64,000 nt of DNA. It comes from Lineus longissimus. Its lineage: Eukaryota > Nemertea > Pilidiophora > Heteronemertea > Lineidae. Both the position numbers and the translations under genes were made by a program. The notes under the pieces were generated by a model. That model had not been told where the DNA came from. It ran no database searches and saw only the letters and a list, made by a program, of their open reading frames with translations. The stretch lies in NCBI RefSeq assembly GCF_910592395.1, contig NC_088308.1:19731501-19795500 (forward strand), given 5' to 3'. Shown here piece by piece: positions 23,601-36,935 of the stretch (its first letter is position 1; every line of letters begins with the position of its first letter).

Positions 23601-26600
23601 AAGCAAGGTAATGTGAACAAAATGAGACAAAATATTGTCTATGACCAAGGGATTCGGTCAGGACATCACCTGGTTTTCAAGTTGGTAAGCGGGCTTTGAC
23701 TTCCCAAATGAGATTTTGGAGGACAAGTAATTGTAATTATTCACCTGATTCATCAACAAATATTTCAGTGTAGTTATTTTTTATATCAGCCTGCAAGCTA
23801 GCCCGAAGTGATGAAGTGACCAAGATTTAACTGGGTCAGGAGAAGCAACTGCATGTTGAAAGTGTTTTGTCCATGGACACTGGTTCAGTTTGTGGTTCTG
23901 CTTGAGAGTTCAACCCACGATCTTTGGGTTCTGAGCCCGCCGCCCTAACCATTACTCCAACAATTCCTGATCCACAATAAAGAGAAAATTGGTCCCATAC
24001 CTCAGTGTTGAATTTTGCAATATAATATAATTTCAGAGGAGAAAGCCAAGGCTCGAGAGAAGGAGATGCAAGAAATTGCCCGTCATGCCCGACAGTCGCA
24101 CAAGCAATCAGTAAAGCAGAAACTAATGGCTGTGACTCGGATGATAAAACTCATGGATAATGTACAAGAAAATCCTCCTTTAGCTCCAAAGTAAGTTTTA
24201 AGATACTTAAGGTGAATTAAGTCAGGTCAGAACTCATTCCAGAGAATGTCATCTGAAATAGAAATAATACAACTGATTATTTGAGGGCTCCAAATTGCCA
24301 AATAAAAAACCCAGAAAATAGATATTGTATGCTTGGAAAGGCGATCTGAAATTATCCATAGTGTAGATATAGATTCATAAAACATGCAGTTTTGCTTCTA
24401 ATATTCATGCTTGCAATTAGCCATCGCTATAGATCTTGAGTTGAGAAGGGGTCAGATGTCTGTCTTTGGACATCTTTGTTGCTCAAAGGGTTGTACCTTG
24501 AACTTCACTTATAATTAGTTCAAATTTCTCGCCTTCAAAAAACAACTGTGCTTGAAGTCTTGTGTTCTGTAATAGTGAATTCAGTTGTAATGGTTTGATT
24601 TACCAGTGTAATTATCTGTCTTCAAGACCATGAGGCTTCCATTTGAGGTATATGATGAGTCGATTTGTCTTACTTCCACTATGCTAAAAATTTGCCAGTT
24701 TTTCCTTTGTTATTTAATGAGTTCCATTTGCCTGGCCTTCAGACATCCATTGACTAGATTCCGGGCAGGTGCTCATGTTGTTATACAGAGGCAAAGGAAT
24801 AAGCAGAGGTACATGTAGAATAAACAATTGTCATCCCCCTGGGAAAGTTATATCACCGCAACTTTTTAACCTGAATTTGTTCGGGTCATTCAAAATGCTT
24901 TTGGTGACAGGGCCTGCACTGCAGTGGTATCAAGTGGCATTTTTGGCTTAGCAATTTTTAAATTCAAAGTTACTTTTATGATGTTTTAAGTTCTTATACC
25001 TACTGCAAGTTGAAAGGTAACGTATGGCAATCCCAACAAGAGTTAAGAAAGGTCTTATCTTTTTCACTACAGGTTATTATCTGTAGTTAAGCGTGGAAGT
25101 ATTGTATACCAGTAAGCTTCAAAATGACATCAGTTCTGGCTAACTTTTAATGTTGCTGTTCTTTGTTGTTGTTTGATAATAAGGACTAACTGTTGGATTT
25201 TGTACCCCTCAAAACATTTTCTCACGGCACTATCAGATTGGTCTAAAATGTTTCTTGAGTGCGGTGTTTTTCCTCACAGATACTGGAGTTTCACAACAAC
25301 CCAAATAATGGCTGCCTCCAACTGAAGAACAATGCACCAATAAAGTTCGTTGTGAGGACACAAATTAGTATCAAGGGACATCTTCTGCCTGTCTCTTTTA
25401 TACTAAAAGCAGTGAAAACCTAATGTATACTAATACATGTATATTTAAATTCGTGCTGTATTGCTCGCATTACTAGTTGTAGCATGGTGTTTCGGAAGCT
25501 TAGTGTATTTTGATCAGGATGAACTTCATCTGGGTGCTATATTTTTGGACAGCATTTTTCTCATTGCACCCTTGCACTTTTGTGGTATCATGGCTTTTGG
25601 AAGTATTGAAATTTTGGTAATGAGTATGCCCTGTTTCCATCAATAGGAAGTATCAGATTTTTTGTGTTGATAACTGTGATTTTGGTTTTAGGGGCTTGCC
25701 ATTAGATTTTCAATACAATCCACTGAGGTATGCTTTTCCCATTAGCTAGTTACATGTGGGTTTGGGTGATAGTCTGGTTAAAGTGGTGTAGTTGTCTGAG
25801 CAATGACACTGTGGTCTCTGCTTCAAACCTGTCCTGTATATAAAACTTCTCTTACTATTCTATGAAAGGAATATTCATCCGAAACGGTGTATCAGGAGGA
25901 TAAAACTATTTTTGGTGGTGGTTAGTGATTGACAGTGGCATTTCAGGGGAATTCTGTTTCCAGAGGCTTATAATGCACTTACGGAAACAAAATCAGTGTC
26001 CTTAATAGAGAGAGTGTCCGGCTTGGAGAGGTGTCTACTAAGAGAGGTTCCACTCTGCATAGAAGAACTTATTTGGATCTTGCTTGCTTATAGAGTTTAG
26101 GAATATGCAAAAATTTGCAAAATGCTTACATGTAGCTTGGTCAATTGTTACACGCCTTAAAAAGGGAATGTCCCGAGCTAATTCTGAGCTGGGGATTAAG
26201 GAATTTTCTGCATTCCTGTGTAGAGGGCAGTTCTTTGATATATTGAGTAATGAAGGTATATCATTTTATTACCTGCAGCACCCTCTACAAAGGAACCCTG
26301 TAACGATCATAAGGGACAGCCCAGCATTTTCTCGAGCGACATTCCCCCTTTAACTTATTTTGTTTAGTTTAGTGTCCTTGCACCATTCATTGATCTAAAT
26401 TCTGTTTTGTTCATTTAATTAATTAAGTTATTTAATAACATATTGCAAAGTAACGTGAGGCATAAAATTACTGTAAATGACCTTATGATGATGATCTGGT
26501 CATTTAATTGACAATCGCTTCAAATCGATTTCATAGGGTTAGGCCTACATCTACACCTGAAAAGATCTAAATTTGTATCAGCAGAAAGTTTAAAAGCATT

Positions 26601-27935
26601 TTATAAAAAGCAGTTGTCTTGATGTTTGTATCATACTAACTATAATAGCCACATGATTGTAAACTGATTGAATGATTGAATATCTTTTGCAGAAGCTTAG
26701 AAATGCAAATTTCTGTAAAGTCATCTCCAAAATTTGGTATGCTGCTGTCAAATTTGTTTAAGATCCATATTGGCTTTTCATGCATCCGATTATTCAAACT
26801 TGTGCTTTCAGACGAAGTCCTCAGGTGCCCCGCCGTGGTAAGGTGCGTCCCGCCAAACCAACTGATCGTAATGCTGTTAGACAATGGTTCATTGAAGATG
26901 AAAGGCCTCACCAAATAGGCATTGATAAGTCCACAGATTTGCCTTTTGATTGGTTCCATGGTTAGTATGAGATCTCTTCTACTCATTTGCTCTATTTAGT
27001 GAGTTATTTTCGCATATTACAGTTGAACATAGTTGAACAAAGATCCACTTATGATGAAGATTTCCCAATCCTGATAATGTGTAACTTTTTTTGAATTGGT
27101 TTGAATTGGCTATCATAAGGAAACTCTAATATACTTATTACAAACATCAATCTGGTTTGGAACGCATGAGGAGGGAGGACAAGGTCTACAGTTATCTCCG
27201 TGTGTACATTTACGTTTGATTCATTGTAGATAAGTAGCAAGAAATGTGTAGGTTCGTACAGCTATCAGAATCTCGGAAGTTTCCTTCATCATCGTTTTCA
27301 GGGATAATCAAACGCCAGGAGGCAGAAAAGTTACTCTCAGACGCCCCGGTCGGCTCATTCTTGGTCAGAGTGAGTGAGCGCGTGTGGGGCTACGCCATCT
27401 CATATAAAGCTGTAGACAGATGTAAACACTTCCTCATTGACTCATCAGAGGGGAAATATCAGTTTTTCGGAATTGATCAGATCGTTCATAATACTTTGAC
27501 AGATTTAGTAAATCACCATATGGTAAGTTTGGCTTAGTAACAGTCAGCATCTGCCAAGTATAATATTCCAACGCCCAGTTTTAAAATTTGACTACGATCT
27601 GTTCACATCTTGTTTTTCTTTCACTCAGTATCTCATTTTTGATAAGATTGAGTTGACGTACATACAATGTCATGGTGATACGAAATCATTTTTCACAAAA
27701 GTGTTATGTGAACATCTCGACAACATCAATCCGGTTGTCGTTTATTAACACACTTCGAAGACAGCATAAAAATAGTCCATCAGTAATGTCCCTATGTCTT
27801 CTATTTCAGACTAATCAAATATCGGAACTGGGCCGAGAATACCTCAAGTATCCATTGGGACAGGTTGACGATCATCCAGACTATTATGAACTGTTCAGCG
27901 ACATGCTAAATAAGGACGAGGTCACACATTTCTGA
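20695..27935 (+). CDS. SH2D4: SH2 domain-containing protein 4 (SH2D4A/B-like)
   Basis: Cytoplasmic SH2 adaptor. Ten coding exons: 20695-20799, 21486-21561, 22242-22398, 22656-22745, 23146-23269, 23433-23607, 24037-24190, 26812-26960, 27302-27522, 27810-27935. All phases agree and give 458 residues, close to the roughly 450 of human SH2D4A. The N-terminal leucine-rich helix (MAIDPELLAELSEEQKQ) is typical of the family, followed by a long Glu/Lys/Arg-rich probable coiled coil (about 35-270) and a Pro/Arg linker. A C-terminal SH2 domain (about 339-440) has WFHG, GSFLVRVS with phosphotyrosine-binding Arg366, and YAISYK. The ATG follows an AG acceptor at 20681-20682, so an upstream noncoding exon is likely. 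I cannot choose between the A and B paralogues; a pre-duplication gene is expected in an invertebrate. Confidence 0.92.
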
Positions 27936-29840
27936 GACATTCAATCCATTCTGGTCCACCGAATTTATTGGCACTGATAGCACTAATTTCTAAATTGGAC
28001 AAATGCCAAAATGTTAACCCTGATTTGTAAGAGGAGAAGTGCAAGTGTCTGCATGTAGCAATTAATTTTGTGATTGTCTGTAAAAAATAGAAGGCATGTG
28101 AAAATTTTCTGGGTTGACAGTAACACATAGTCCATACTATCATTCTGTCTTCTTGCACTGGTCTTCCTACAAATTATGGTAATAATACATTCCAGCGGTG
28201 ATGCAATCAAGAGAAACCAATATTTTGCTACATTTTCTGCATACGTAGCTCTCCTCTGAGGCAGCTGTTTCATTGTGAGACATTGACCTTGTTGTCTTGC
28301 ATTTGATTATGAAGGATGATTTCTTTGCCACAATTCGGGGTTGAACCACCTTTTATAGCTGCAGCTAAAGATTAGGCTTGCGCAACTGCTGAAAATTGGC
28401 TTGATCCTAGTTGTCTTCAGATTTAAATTTCATTGGTAATTGTAAATATTAGCACGTTGCACATTCTATATTTTATACTAGGCGTTGCCATTATATTGAA
28501 GTCAGTGTGAAAAAATATTGTAAAAAGTGTATATTTTGTTCTCATTGTGCAAATTAATCAGTTTGTTGAAGGAAGGTATTATTCCAAGCCATATTTTGGT
28601 CACAATCTCAATTGTCGCTAGTTTTAAAGTAAATTATGTAACTACTATTGGGAATTTCTGGTTTGCGAATCAGTTAATATAAAAGTGTTGGTGGGGTTCA
28701 TAACTCTTGTTGTATACATTTATACATATTTATGGTACAATATGATCATAAAGTGTTGGGAATGCAGGTTTTTAAAGGTGCATGAACTGATAATTACCCC
28801 ATGGCCTATAAGGGCAATGTCGTCCTCTTCAGCGTCTGCCAGTCTGTCCATCCGTCTGTCTATCCATCGAAAGGACGTTAATCCTTTCACTTGAGACTTC
28901 TTTAACTTTGCACCAACCTCAACTTTGTCTGGAGTCGAGGGGTAGAAAAAGAGGCAAATGATTATGAAATAAGTGATACTCGGCCCATTTCATATACTCA
29001 GTTGGCCAATGCAATGACCACACCGCTTATACACATTTGTTCGGCCATGACTCATCTTTTTAGTGCACTTGAATTAGGCCTCTTAGAAATATATCAAATT
29101 GTCAAAGAAAAAGACCTGGCCAGTCCACAGTATCCTTCATGGGGCTCCAGTTATCAGTTAAGTCTGTTTGACACAATTGTCAAGCAAATGTACTTACTTA
29201 TATACAAAACTTATATTTGTCTATATACGCAGACAAGAGCAATATGGTACAGTGTATCATTGTGATGTATATATTTTCATGGAGACATTTTTAGATTGAT
29301 CTTTTTGAATATTGTTCATTTCAGTTATGATTAATTGAGGTGCTTAAAATTCTTAAGTTTATGCTCAATTTTTATGAAATCAACCAAATTTCGATGCCAT
29401 GATTTCATCTCTCTAAGTCTTCTTTAAAAAACACAACTTTTCTGCTATGACTCTAAAACTTCCAAAGTGCCTTTTCCAATAAGATCACATGAAAGAGTTG
29501 AAGTTGCACCAGTTATTGTAATCTTGTTTTTTTGTGCGATTTGCGGATACTTTTTTTGTTTTTTTTGTATAACACACAACAAGATATGTGTGGAGTGTGT
29601 TATATGTTTACATTTATTTGCATAGACTGTGATATTCATTGATGAAATTAAAGGTTTAACAAGCAAAACTATGGATTAACCCTCATAGAAGTGTGATAGA
29701 ATACCTCAGATTCACTGAACCACTTACAATGTGTTCTTCCCCTATTCTTTGACAATAACAGTACAGTCTTTCATGTTCGGTTGAAATTCAGGTAGCCCAC
29801 AATATAATTTCTTTTGATATTTCGAATCTCTGCAAATAAA
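27936..29840 (+). other. SH2D4 3' UTR and poly(A) signal
   Basis: No supportable ORF. AATAAA at 29835-29840 is a plausible end. The segment 28795-28880 (CAGTCTGTCCATCCGTCTGT) resembles dispersed simple repeat. Nothing else recognisable up to about 30.6 kb. Confidence 0.3.
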
Positions 29841-30610
29841 AATGACTAGTATGGAGTGTGCTGCCTTCATATTGGAGCAATCAATACCATTTCAATCTGC
29901 ACTCCTGTGGTGAAAGCACATTTTTATTGTCCATAGAAAAGAATATTCCATCCAGACATCTTTTCAGTGTGTGGGCCATTCCAAAAGCCCTTTGTCCAAA
30001 TTCAAAATTATTTTATATTTATATTCCATAGATACTGTTCTGGTTGTTTGCCAAAATGACAAAAATAATCTTTGGGTCAATTGAAAAAGTTTGGCTACAA
30101 AATGCTGAACAGTCAGTTAGTCTTTGGTAACCAAGTCGGGTTAAAGGCATAAAATCAGACCAAGAATATAGCACTAATTCTCTCCAATCTGCTTGCATAT
30201 AAGACTAGAATGTTAGAGTATTCAGCATATCTTGAAGCCAAACTGTTTCTTTTTGTCCAAAGTTTTTCTGACCGATGTCAGCCCGATTACATGTATATAT
30301 GCATTGTTCAGTATTTTCAGCAATATTCACTGCATTCCTGTTAATCGAAGACTATATTTTATCATTTCTATTCACATGTACAGATATATAGTTAAAGATA
30401 ATAAAAAATAGATTAACATTTTCATAATATTGAATAGTTTGCTCACTGATTTGTCTCATTTTCCAATAATACCTTGGCACCAAGTGCATCGTGCGGTATG
30501 CAAATCTGAACGACAGTTGCAAATGCAATAACGGAACATTCAGTCGCAAGAGGTCGTGTCCAGCAAGGAGATTTTGGCCACTGTGAATTAGGAGTTCACC
30601 CTTCAGAAGT

Positions 30611-30915
30611 GTTGCGTTACCGGTCCCGTGTCCATATTCATACCGAAAAGATCAGTTATTTATCAAACTGCTAGCACAGTCCCACCACCTTTGCAATGAG
30701 GTCTTTTGATGCACTGCGCTATCAGTCTCATGTCCAAATTTCATACTGAAAAGATCAGTTCTTTATCAACTGCTAGCACAGTCCCACCACCTATGGCAAT
30801 GAGGTCTTTTGTTGCACTGCGCTGCGGGTCTTATGTCCAAATTTCATACTGAAGAGATCCGTATTGTATCAAACTGCTAGCACAGTCCCACCAACTATGA
30901 CAATGATGTCTTTGA
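30611..30915. repeat. Three-copy tandem repeat, about 105 bp unit
   Basis: Three imperfect units (about 30611-30720, 30721-30823 and 30824-30915), each containing CTGCTAGCACAGTCCCACCA, GAAAAGATCAGT or a variant, and CAATGAGGTCTTT. Noncoding; lies between SH2D4 and the downstream end of the minus-strand gene. Confidence 0.8.
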
Positions 30916-32242
30916 ATGAAGGTTGCCAGCAATTACTCGGAATCCTCTTATAGCACTTGTAAAGTGAACAAGTCCTCAAAAAATGAACACAACAAATTTT
31001 TACACACAAGACAGTTTAATCACAAATCATGATTATAAAATGCATTACAAAGCAAACAAACACATTGCATTACACTCCAAAGCCCATCCCCAAAAGACAT
31101 ATACAGTTATCGTTAAAAATGTTAGACTACAAATGCACAAGTGGGATTATCACAGATCAACGAATATCATGACAGTTGCTTTTGAGATTTTTCATGAACT
31201 ACTAGTCAGACATGTTTTTTCATACTGTTAATCTCAGATTTGTATTTACACTGCTGGTACAAATGTTCATACATAGTACATGTACAAAAATCTTTATATA
31301 GGTATATTCGTTCTTTAACACTGAATATATGGGAACACTTTAATTTACTTTACATATCAAAATTCACATTCAACAACTTTCAATGAATCCATGTACATGA
31401 CAATGAGATTTCAATTTGTTCAGAAAATGTTTAACTGTTTAACATTTTAAAGTTGAAGGATCTTGGTAATTATATTTCTTACATACTATACAGACATGCG
31501 CTCAGTGTCTTCCTAATTTACCTTGACAAGACACCACTTAAAGCATTTGAAGTATTCAAAAAGGGATAAAACACTGAAAACAATTAAAGCTTTGAAACAC
31601 TAATAAACACTTAAGATACAGTTACACACTTTGGCACCTTGCTTCACTGATCTTTTACATAAACTTTCAAAACAATTTTTTGTTCATTCAACAACCTACC
31701 GATAATGATAGCCTACATAGACAAAAATATCTAAACATGTACACACACAGTTCATCATGAAGGGCAAGAAAGTGCACTTCCAGTTAAAAGAAACACCCCT
31801 TTTAAAACAATTGTCATTAAATGACTTAATAGATCAGTCGGCCCCTCATACTTGAAAGCATGTTCTCTAACACAACATCAGCAGTAACCAAACATTTATA
31901 CATGACAGAGATGTTTAGCCTTGGGTATTTTAGGGGTTTCACAATTTAACAAAGCAAAGGGCACACAAATGTAATCTTCTCAAACTTGCCATGAATAAAT
32001 AAGATCAGCTCCAGCAACTGAGGGATCCAGACTAGATTGGTCCAAGGCGGGTATTAAAGGTATTTTTTCTCTTGGACATTGAGAATATGGACACTTTTTG
32101 GCCAAAATCCCACATGGTCATATGTTTGATATGCAATTAATGACAAATTGCCAGAATCTCTAAAACAGCACTGGAAATGAATTATGCAATTGACTGCATC
32201 CATCTGAGTTTGGGAAAATTACTTCTGTGCCAAAATGTTTCT

Positions 32243-32432
32243 CTAATTTGCCGACTCCTTTGATTTCCCTTTCCAATGTTTGCGCTCGTAAGCGACCATG
32301 TCCACAGCCGTCGAAGGGTAACCAGTGTAAAGATTGCTGTTACGCATTGCAAGATCATCGAGTAGCAAATCACGCTTAATCTGGATCCAGGTCGGGTCGG
32401 ATGGAGGATTGCGCCGATTATGATAGTAGCGT
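32243..32432 (-). CDS. Alternative terminal exon F of the minus-strand gene
   Basis: Acceptor TTTTATTCTCAG, phase 2 (ATA at the junction), 62 codons, then TAG at 32245-32243. Begins RYYHNRRNPPSDPTWIQIKR, includes LYTGYPSTAVDMVAYERKHW and ends Lys/Ser-rich. The joined protein has about 114 residues. As the most distal exon it would carry the longest 3' UTR, down to about 31 kb. This is the most protein-like exon of the set by composition. Confidence 0.68.
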
Positions 32433-33162
32433 CTGAGAATAAAACCAAATGTTGCTACATGTAACATTATGCATTTAAAGGATATTTAATGCTTATGTAT
32501 TTACTAATATGATATTATGACTAGATGATACTGATATTATGTGGTTACTAATTAATATCAGTTTATGTGTAATCTAGATTACTTTAGTAGACCTTATACT
32601 TCTAGATGAAACGATCAGGGGTCGAAAAAAGATTTTCTTGCTGGCACCTTTTCAGTTTTTCCCAAATTGTGCATCTCTTTGCAGTCTCAGCAACATAGCA
32701 AACAGCATTAGTGCAATAACTACAGAAGCATCTGCAAATTGGGTGAAATATCTTTTTATGGAGGCAATATTTTTCAAACCCTGACAACAATGTTGAATGA
32801 CTGGGCGAGCAAAAAGTGCTCTATCACAGAAAGCATTTGAGATAGTAAATACAGGCCACAGGATATCAATCACTGACAAATGAGCATCAACAAACATCCA
32901 GTGAATTGAATACATGTACTATTACTAGCATTTGGTTACATCTACAGTTTTTCGGAAAGCTATTCAAAGCCCAAGAGGTGAAAATAAAACCACACAGGAT
33001 GACGATTGTAAATGCACAATGACAAAAATGGCTGTACTGTCAATCTGGGATAAAATAGATTCATATCATCATACAGTCGTGATAACAAGTATTGACCCGA
33101 CTGATATTTTGACGTATTATGAATTGCTCTATTCCAAAAGGACTCTAATTGTGCTTTTCGTT

Positions 33163-33244
33163 CTACTCCTTGAAGATAAAAGCCTCCGGCAATTTTGGCC
33201 CTTGGTCTTCATCTGAACCTGAAAACGTCCTAAGGTTTGCTTTC
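33163..33244 (-). CDS. Possible alternative terminal exon G of the minus-strand gene
   Basis: Acceptor TCATATTTTCATAG, phase 2 (ATG at the junction), 26 codons, then TAG. Hydrophilic peptide KANLRTFSGSDEDQGPKLPE. It obeys the same phase and stop rule but is short and unlike the others. Confidence 0.35.
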
Positions 33245-33373
33245 CTATGAAAATATGAAAATATTCTAAATTATGATCAATACGACAAAAATATCAGTGG
33301 TCAGATACGTATGTCCAACACTGTACAAAAACAAAAATTGCCATCAGAAAAGGCAGGAGAATTTAGCTTTAAT

Positions 33374-33548
33374 CTATACTTTGTGATGGTGTACTCGATG
33401 TTGTGGCATTGGTCTTGACGCGAGTGGTTTCGTCGGATAGCATTCAGGTTGTATTATGGGATATATTTTATCCACGGGTGTGTTATCTACGTGGCGGTGA
33501 TAATTATGAGACAAGCTCTTGGTAGCTTGACGGAAGTCAGCCTCAGCC
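33374..33548 (-). CDS. Alternative terminal exon E of the minus-strand gene
   Basis: Acceptor CTGTTTCTTTTTAG, phase 2 (ATG at the junction), 57 codons, then TAG at 33376-33374. Begins AEADFRQATKSLSHNYHRHV and ends in a His-rich HHHKV. Its middle (YHRHVDNTPVDKIYPIIQP) is homologous to exon D. The joined protein has about 109 residues. Confidence 0.68.
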
Positions 33549-33783
33549 CTAAAAAGAAACAGTGGACACGCAACTTTCACTACAAGATAGCAAACTATAC
33601 TGCATATATTAAAAGGGATGTGGTTTAGGGGCAAGAAGGAGAAAAGAATCAGTAAAAGTGAAGAATGTAAAGGAGTAGGTTTCAGGTTAGAATACTGGCT
33701 TTGATTGTAAAACTTTGAAACCCTGGATATGAATCATAAATTTTCCTGCAGTATTTTAGAGAGGTCTTAACTTTTATATTGAT

Positions 33784-33937
33784 CTAAACTTTGAAATGAG
33801 GGACTCGGTTAGTCGTTGGTAGAGGTGGTGTCTTTCTAATTTTAGGGTACATTATAGGAAACACTTTATCCTCTGGTGAGTTGTCCTGATGCCGATGCCA
33901 TATTTCCAGTGTCAGTTTACAGTTTTCTGCATCAGTC
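33784..33937 (-). CDS. Alternative terminal exon D of the minus-strand gene
   Basis: Acceptor TGTTTCTTTGTAG, phase 2 (ATG at the junction), 50 codons, then TAG at 33786-33784. Shares the pattern HRHxDNxPxDKxxPIxxP and the C-terminus RVPHFKV with exon E 390 bp away. The bases around both acceptors are also alike (CTACAAAGAAACAGCAGA against CTAAAAAGAAACAGTGGA on the + strand). The joined protein has about 102 residues. Confidence 0.65.
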
Positions 33938-34914
33938 CTACAAAGAAACAGCAGACAATGCAATCATCACTCTAGTGTGAAGCTGAGACATGCATTTTAT
34001 GAATTAGTATCTACTTTTGCTTTAGTGAGGAAATTTTCCACTAAGTTAAGAATTACTTATATTTGTCTCTACCATTTTAACACATTGAGAGAAAAAACTT
34101 TCATACTCTGCTACCCAAGCTGCTACAGACTAGATCTAAAATATCAAAGGCAGAAACGAGGCCATCATGACATGTTTCAGCAGGGGACAATTGAAAACTC
34201 ACATACCCAACTGCTTTGACCAAAGCGGTTTGCATTTAAAAGGATTTTAAAATAAAGTGTCATTAAACACCAATCATAAGTCAGGATGATCAGATCAGAC
34301 TCTTGTTAGGTTTACAGTTTTACAGTAAAAGCACAAAATTGTAAAACAAGATCTGATGAATTAAGTACAGAGCACCTTGTGAAGAAAGAATTTAAACACA
34401 CCACACAGGAAAATAAGGCAGGATTGTAAACTTAGTGGATTAATAAAACATAGGTCAAACTGTGGAAGCAAAATAGGTGAAACTGAATTCCAAAGGTAAA
34501 TCTGTGCAAAAATGCATATTATAAAACGCTTTTAAAGCTATAATGCAATTGCAAAGAAACCATGATAACTAGTATCAAACATGGGAACAATTTGTTTAAC
34601 AAATTTGTCAACACATGCCTTTTTCCTTTTCTTTTGAAAAATTTATCCTTACGATGGGAGACATTTTTAATGACTATACCAAGCCTCCAATCCAATTAAC
34701 AAATCATATCATTTTCAGTTGAAGACAAGGAGTTATCTCCTTGAAGTCGAGGAGTTATCTAATCTTCTTCCTTTGAACTGCTGCAGCTGCAGTCAGCAGT
34801 TACACACAGTTCAATGATATAAAAAATGAGGTTTCCATATGGTGAACAACATTCTTTTCGTAAATATTTACATCAGAGCCATCAGATCAAATGTCCATCT
34901 TTCCTGGTAGAATT

Positions 34915-35191
34915 CTACCATGTTGAAAGGAAAAGTTGTGACCTCTGCCTGCGAAAGTTTGGAATAGGTTTAACGGGTAAATTCAGTGGCATATCCCAGT
35001 CTAGGAATTCTAAAGGGTGGATAATCCCGTAAACTGAATCCCGGTCAATTGTCCACAAGAATGCGGGCGGTTTCCGGGGTGTTTTAGTAAGGGGAGGAAA
35101 GCGCGATTTGACCCTTTCATCTCTTAATTCTGCCTTAGTTTTCTGTGCCGTGTTGGTGTCAATCGGTGTACCCATTGGCATTGGTGTTCTC
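34915..35191 (-). CDS. Alternative terminal exon C of the minus-strand gene
   Basis: Acceptor ATCTTTTTCCAG, phase 2 (ATG at the junction), 91 codons, then TAG. Lys/Arg/Pro-rich first half (KAELRDERVKSRFPPLTKTP), then an aromatic segment (AFLWTIDRDSVYGIIHPLEF) and a basic end. The joined protein has about 143 residues, the longest variant. No internal donor seen. Confidence 0.65.
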
Positions 35192-36197
35192 CTGGAAAAA
35201 GATTAGCATGGAACACTGAATTAAACAGAGGAAGAAGAATTTTCTCTGGAGGTTGAAATGTACATGACTTTGAATTTTACTTGTAAATGTTGATGTATGT
35301 CATGAAACACTTAAGTGGAGAAAGGCCGTTAAGGCTAGTTTTGAAGGTAGGCCTATCATATGGGTCTCAAAATAGAGCACAAAGTATGATGTGAGGAACA
35401 GAGAAAGTAAGCTTATATATTGAAGAATTTATGCAGCATATTAACAGTCCTCTGCTGCCTCATGGTTGTGACAAGTAATTTCTGGGGAAAAAACTACATA
35501 AAAATTATTAAACCGTTGATAAAAAAACGCACTTCTTCTCAAAATTTTAAGAATGATCAAAGTGTTGGGTTCAGGCAAAGAATCGGCAGAGTAAGAGGAG
35601 ATATTGGATTAAAGAGAAAAGTGATGAAATAAGTGTAAGGTAATAAAATCAATAAGAGTTGTTAATCCAACCAAATATTTTCAAATGACTAGTTCTGTTA
35701 CAGCTTTGTTCTTATTCAGAGGCAAAGGCCCAAATAACCATCAAATTCATTACCAACTCAAAGGCATTAAAGGGATACAGCATGCATGTACAAAGATTGT
35801 CAGTTCTAATAACTTTATACCATCTTAAAATTGTGCTTTCCCAGTACAATTTGTTTCATTCTTGATCATGCAGTAAGAAAACATAACAACCAAAGTTCGG
35901 CTGTGGTATCTTTGTGATAGTACTCTACTTTCATTGATCTAAGACCAGCTCAAAATGCACCTTGTCATTTGATGCCATTCAATATGTCAATATCATGGAA
36001 AGATAATTCATTGGCGATACTAAGTTGTCTGATGGTCATGAATTCATGGATGTCTGCTGTTCCTATGTTTCCAAGTCCTAGTGATTAATCAACCGGTCTT
36101 AGGTCAGTGAGACTAGAGTGTCTATCTTTGGAATGCTTTCTCCCTCATGTCTCAGGTGTATGGCACTTATACAGCAAACCAAAGTTGGGAGAGAGGT

Positions 36198-36450
36198 TCA
36201 CTCAGGAGTTGCCAGAACAACATCCACATGGAAACTGCCATTAATTTTCTGCATTAGGTCATAGCTTTCGATTTGTTTGTTTGCTATCCAATTGTTTTTG
36301 TTTGAGTCGGCTGTATATTGACTATTATCTTTGGCCGGGTACAGACACTTGTAAGCCTTATCCACGTGTGGATTGAAATTTTGTCTGTTTCTATATCTGA
36401 TTGCAAACCCGTCTTCGTGGACTCGGTGCTTCTCCAATTTTGGGGCCCGT
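36198..36450 (-). CDS. Alternative terminal exon A of the minus-strand gene
   Basis: Strong acceptor TTTCTTTTTTAG, phase 2 (codon ATA at the junction), 83 codons, then TGA at 36200-36198. It begins RAPKLEKHRVHEDGFAIRYR and is rich in Asn, Lys and Tyr. No donor occurs before the stop. The joined protein has about 135 residues. I saw no nearby AATAAA on this strand, so transcripts using it may continue into later exons as 3' UTR. Confidence 0.65.
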
Positions 36451-36779
36451 CTAAAAAAGAAACGATATTTGTTTAGGGCCTTTGCCAGCAAAAAGTTTAA
36501 AATGTGTTGGATGTTCATGCATAGATCTTTGTATAATTTTTTATTAATTACAGGTACAGGAGTGTTTATTGCACATTGTACATACTCACGAAATCACAAC
36601 TCAAGGAAAAAAATATTTGATTGAAAATTAATTTATTGCAAATAACAACCTAAAGACCTGATGGAAAATAGTGATTATCATATCCAAGCAGACCCATTAG
36701 TGTTTGGGATTTGGAAGGATGAACAGAGGAAAAATATCAAAAACCGGGAAGGAGGACAGAATATGTTAAGAGAGATCAT

Positions 36780-36910
36780 GTAAGGCTCAAAGCAGGGGGG
36801 ATCACATAGAAATACAGAGAGAGGATTACATAGAAATGATTACAGATAAATTATGAGGGGAATCACATAGAAAAACTGAGAGGGAACCACAGAGAAATAC
36901 AGAAACTCAA
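36780..36910. repeat. Degenerate short repeat of ATCACATAGAAA
   Basis: Five or six loosely spaced copies of (AT)CACATAGAAA(TA) or ACAGAGAAATACAG lie between terminal exons B and A. Noncoding. Confidence 0.4.
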
Positions 36911-36935
36911 AAAATCCAACCTACATTATCCTTTT

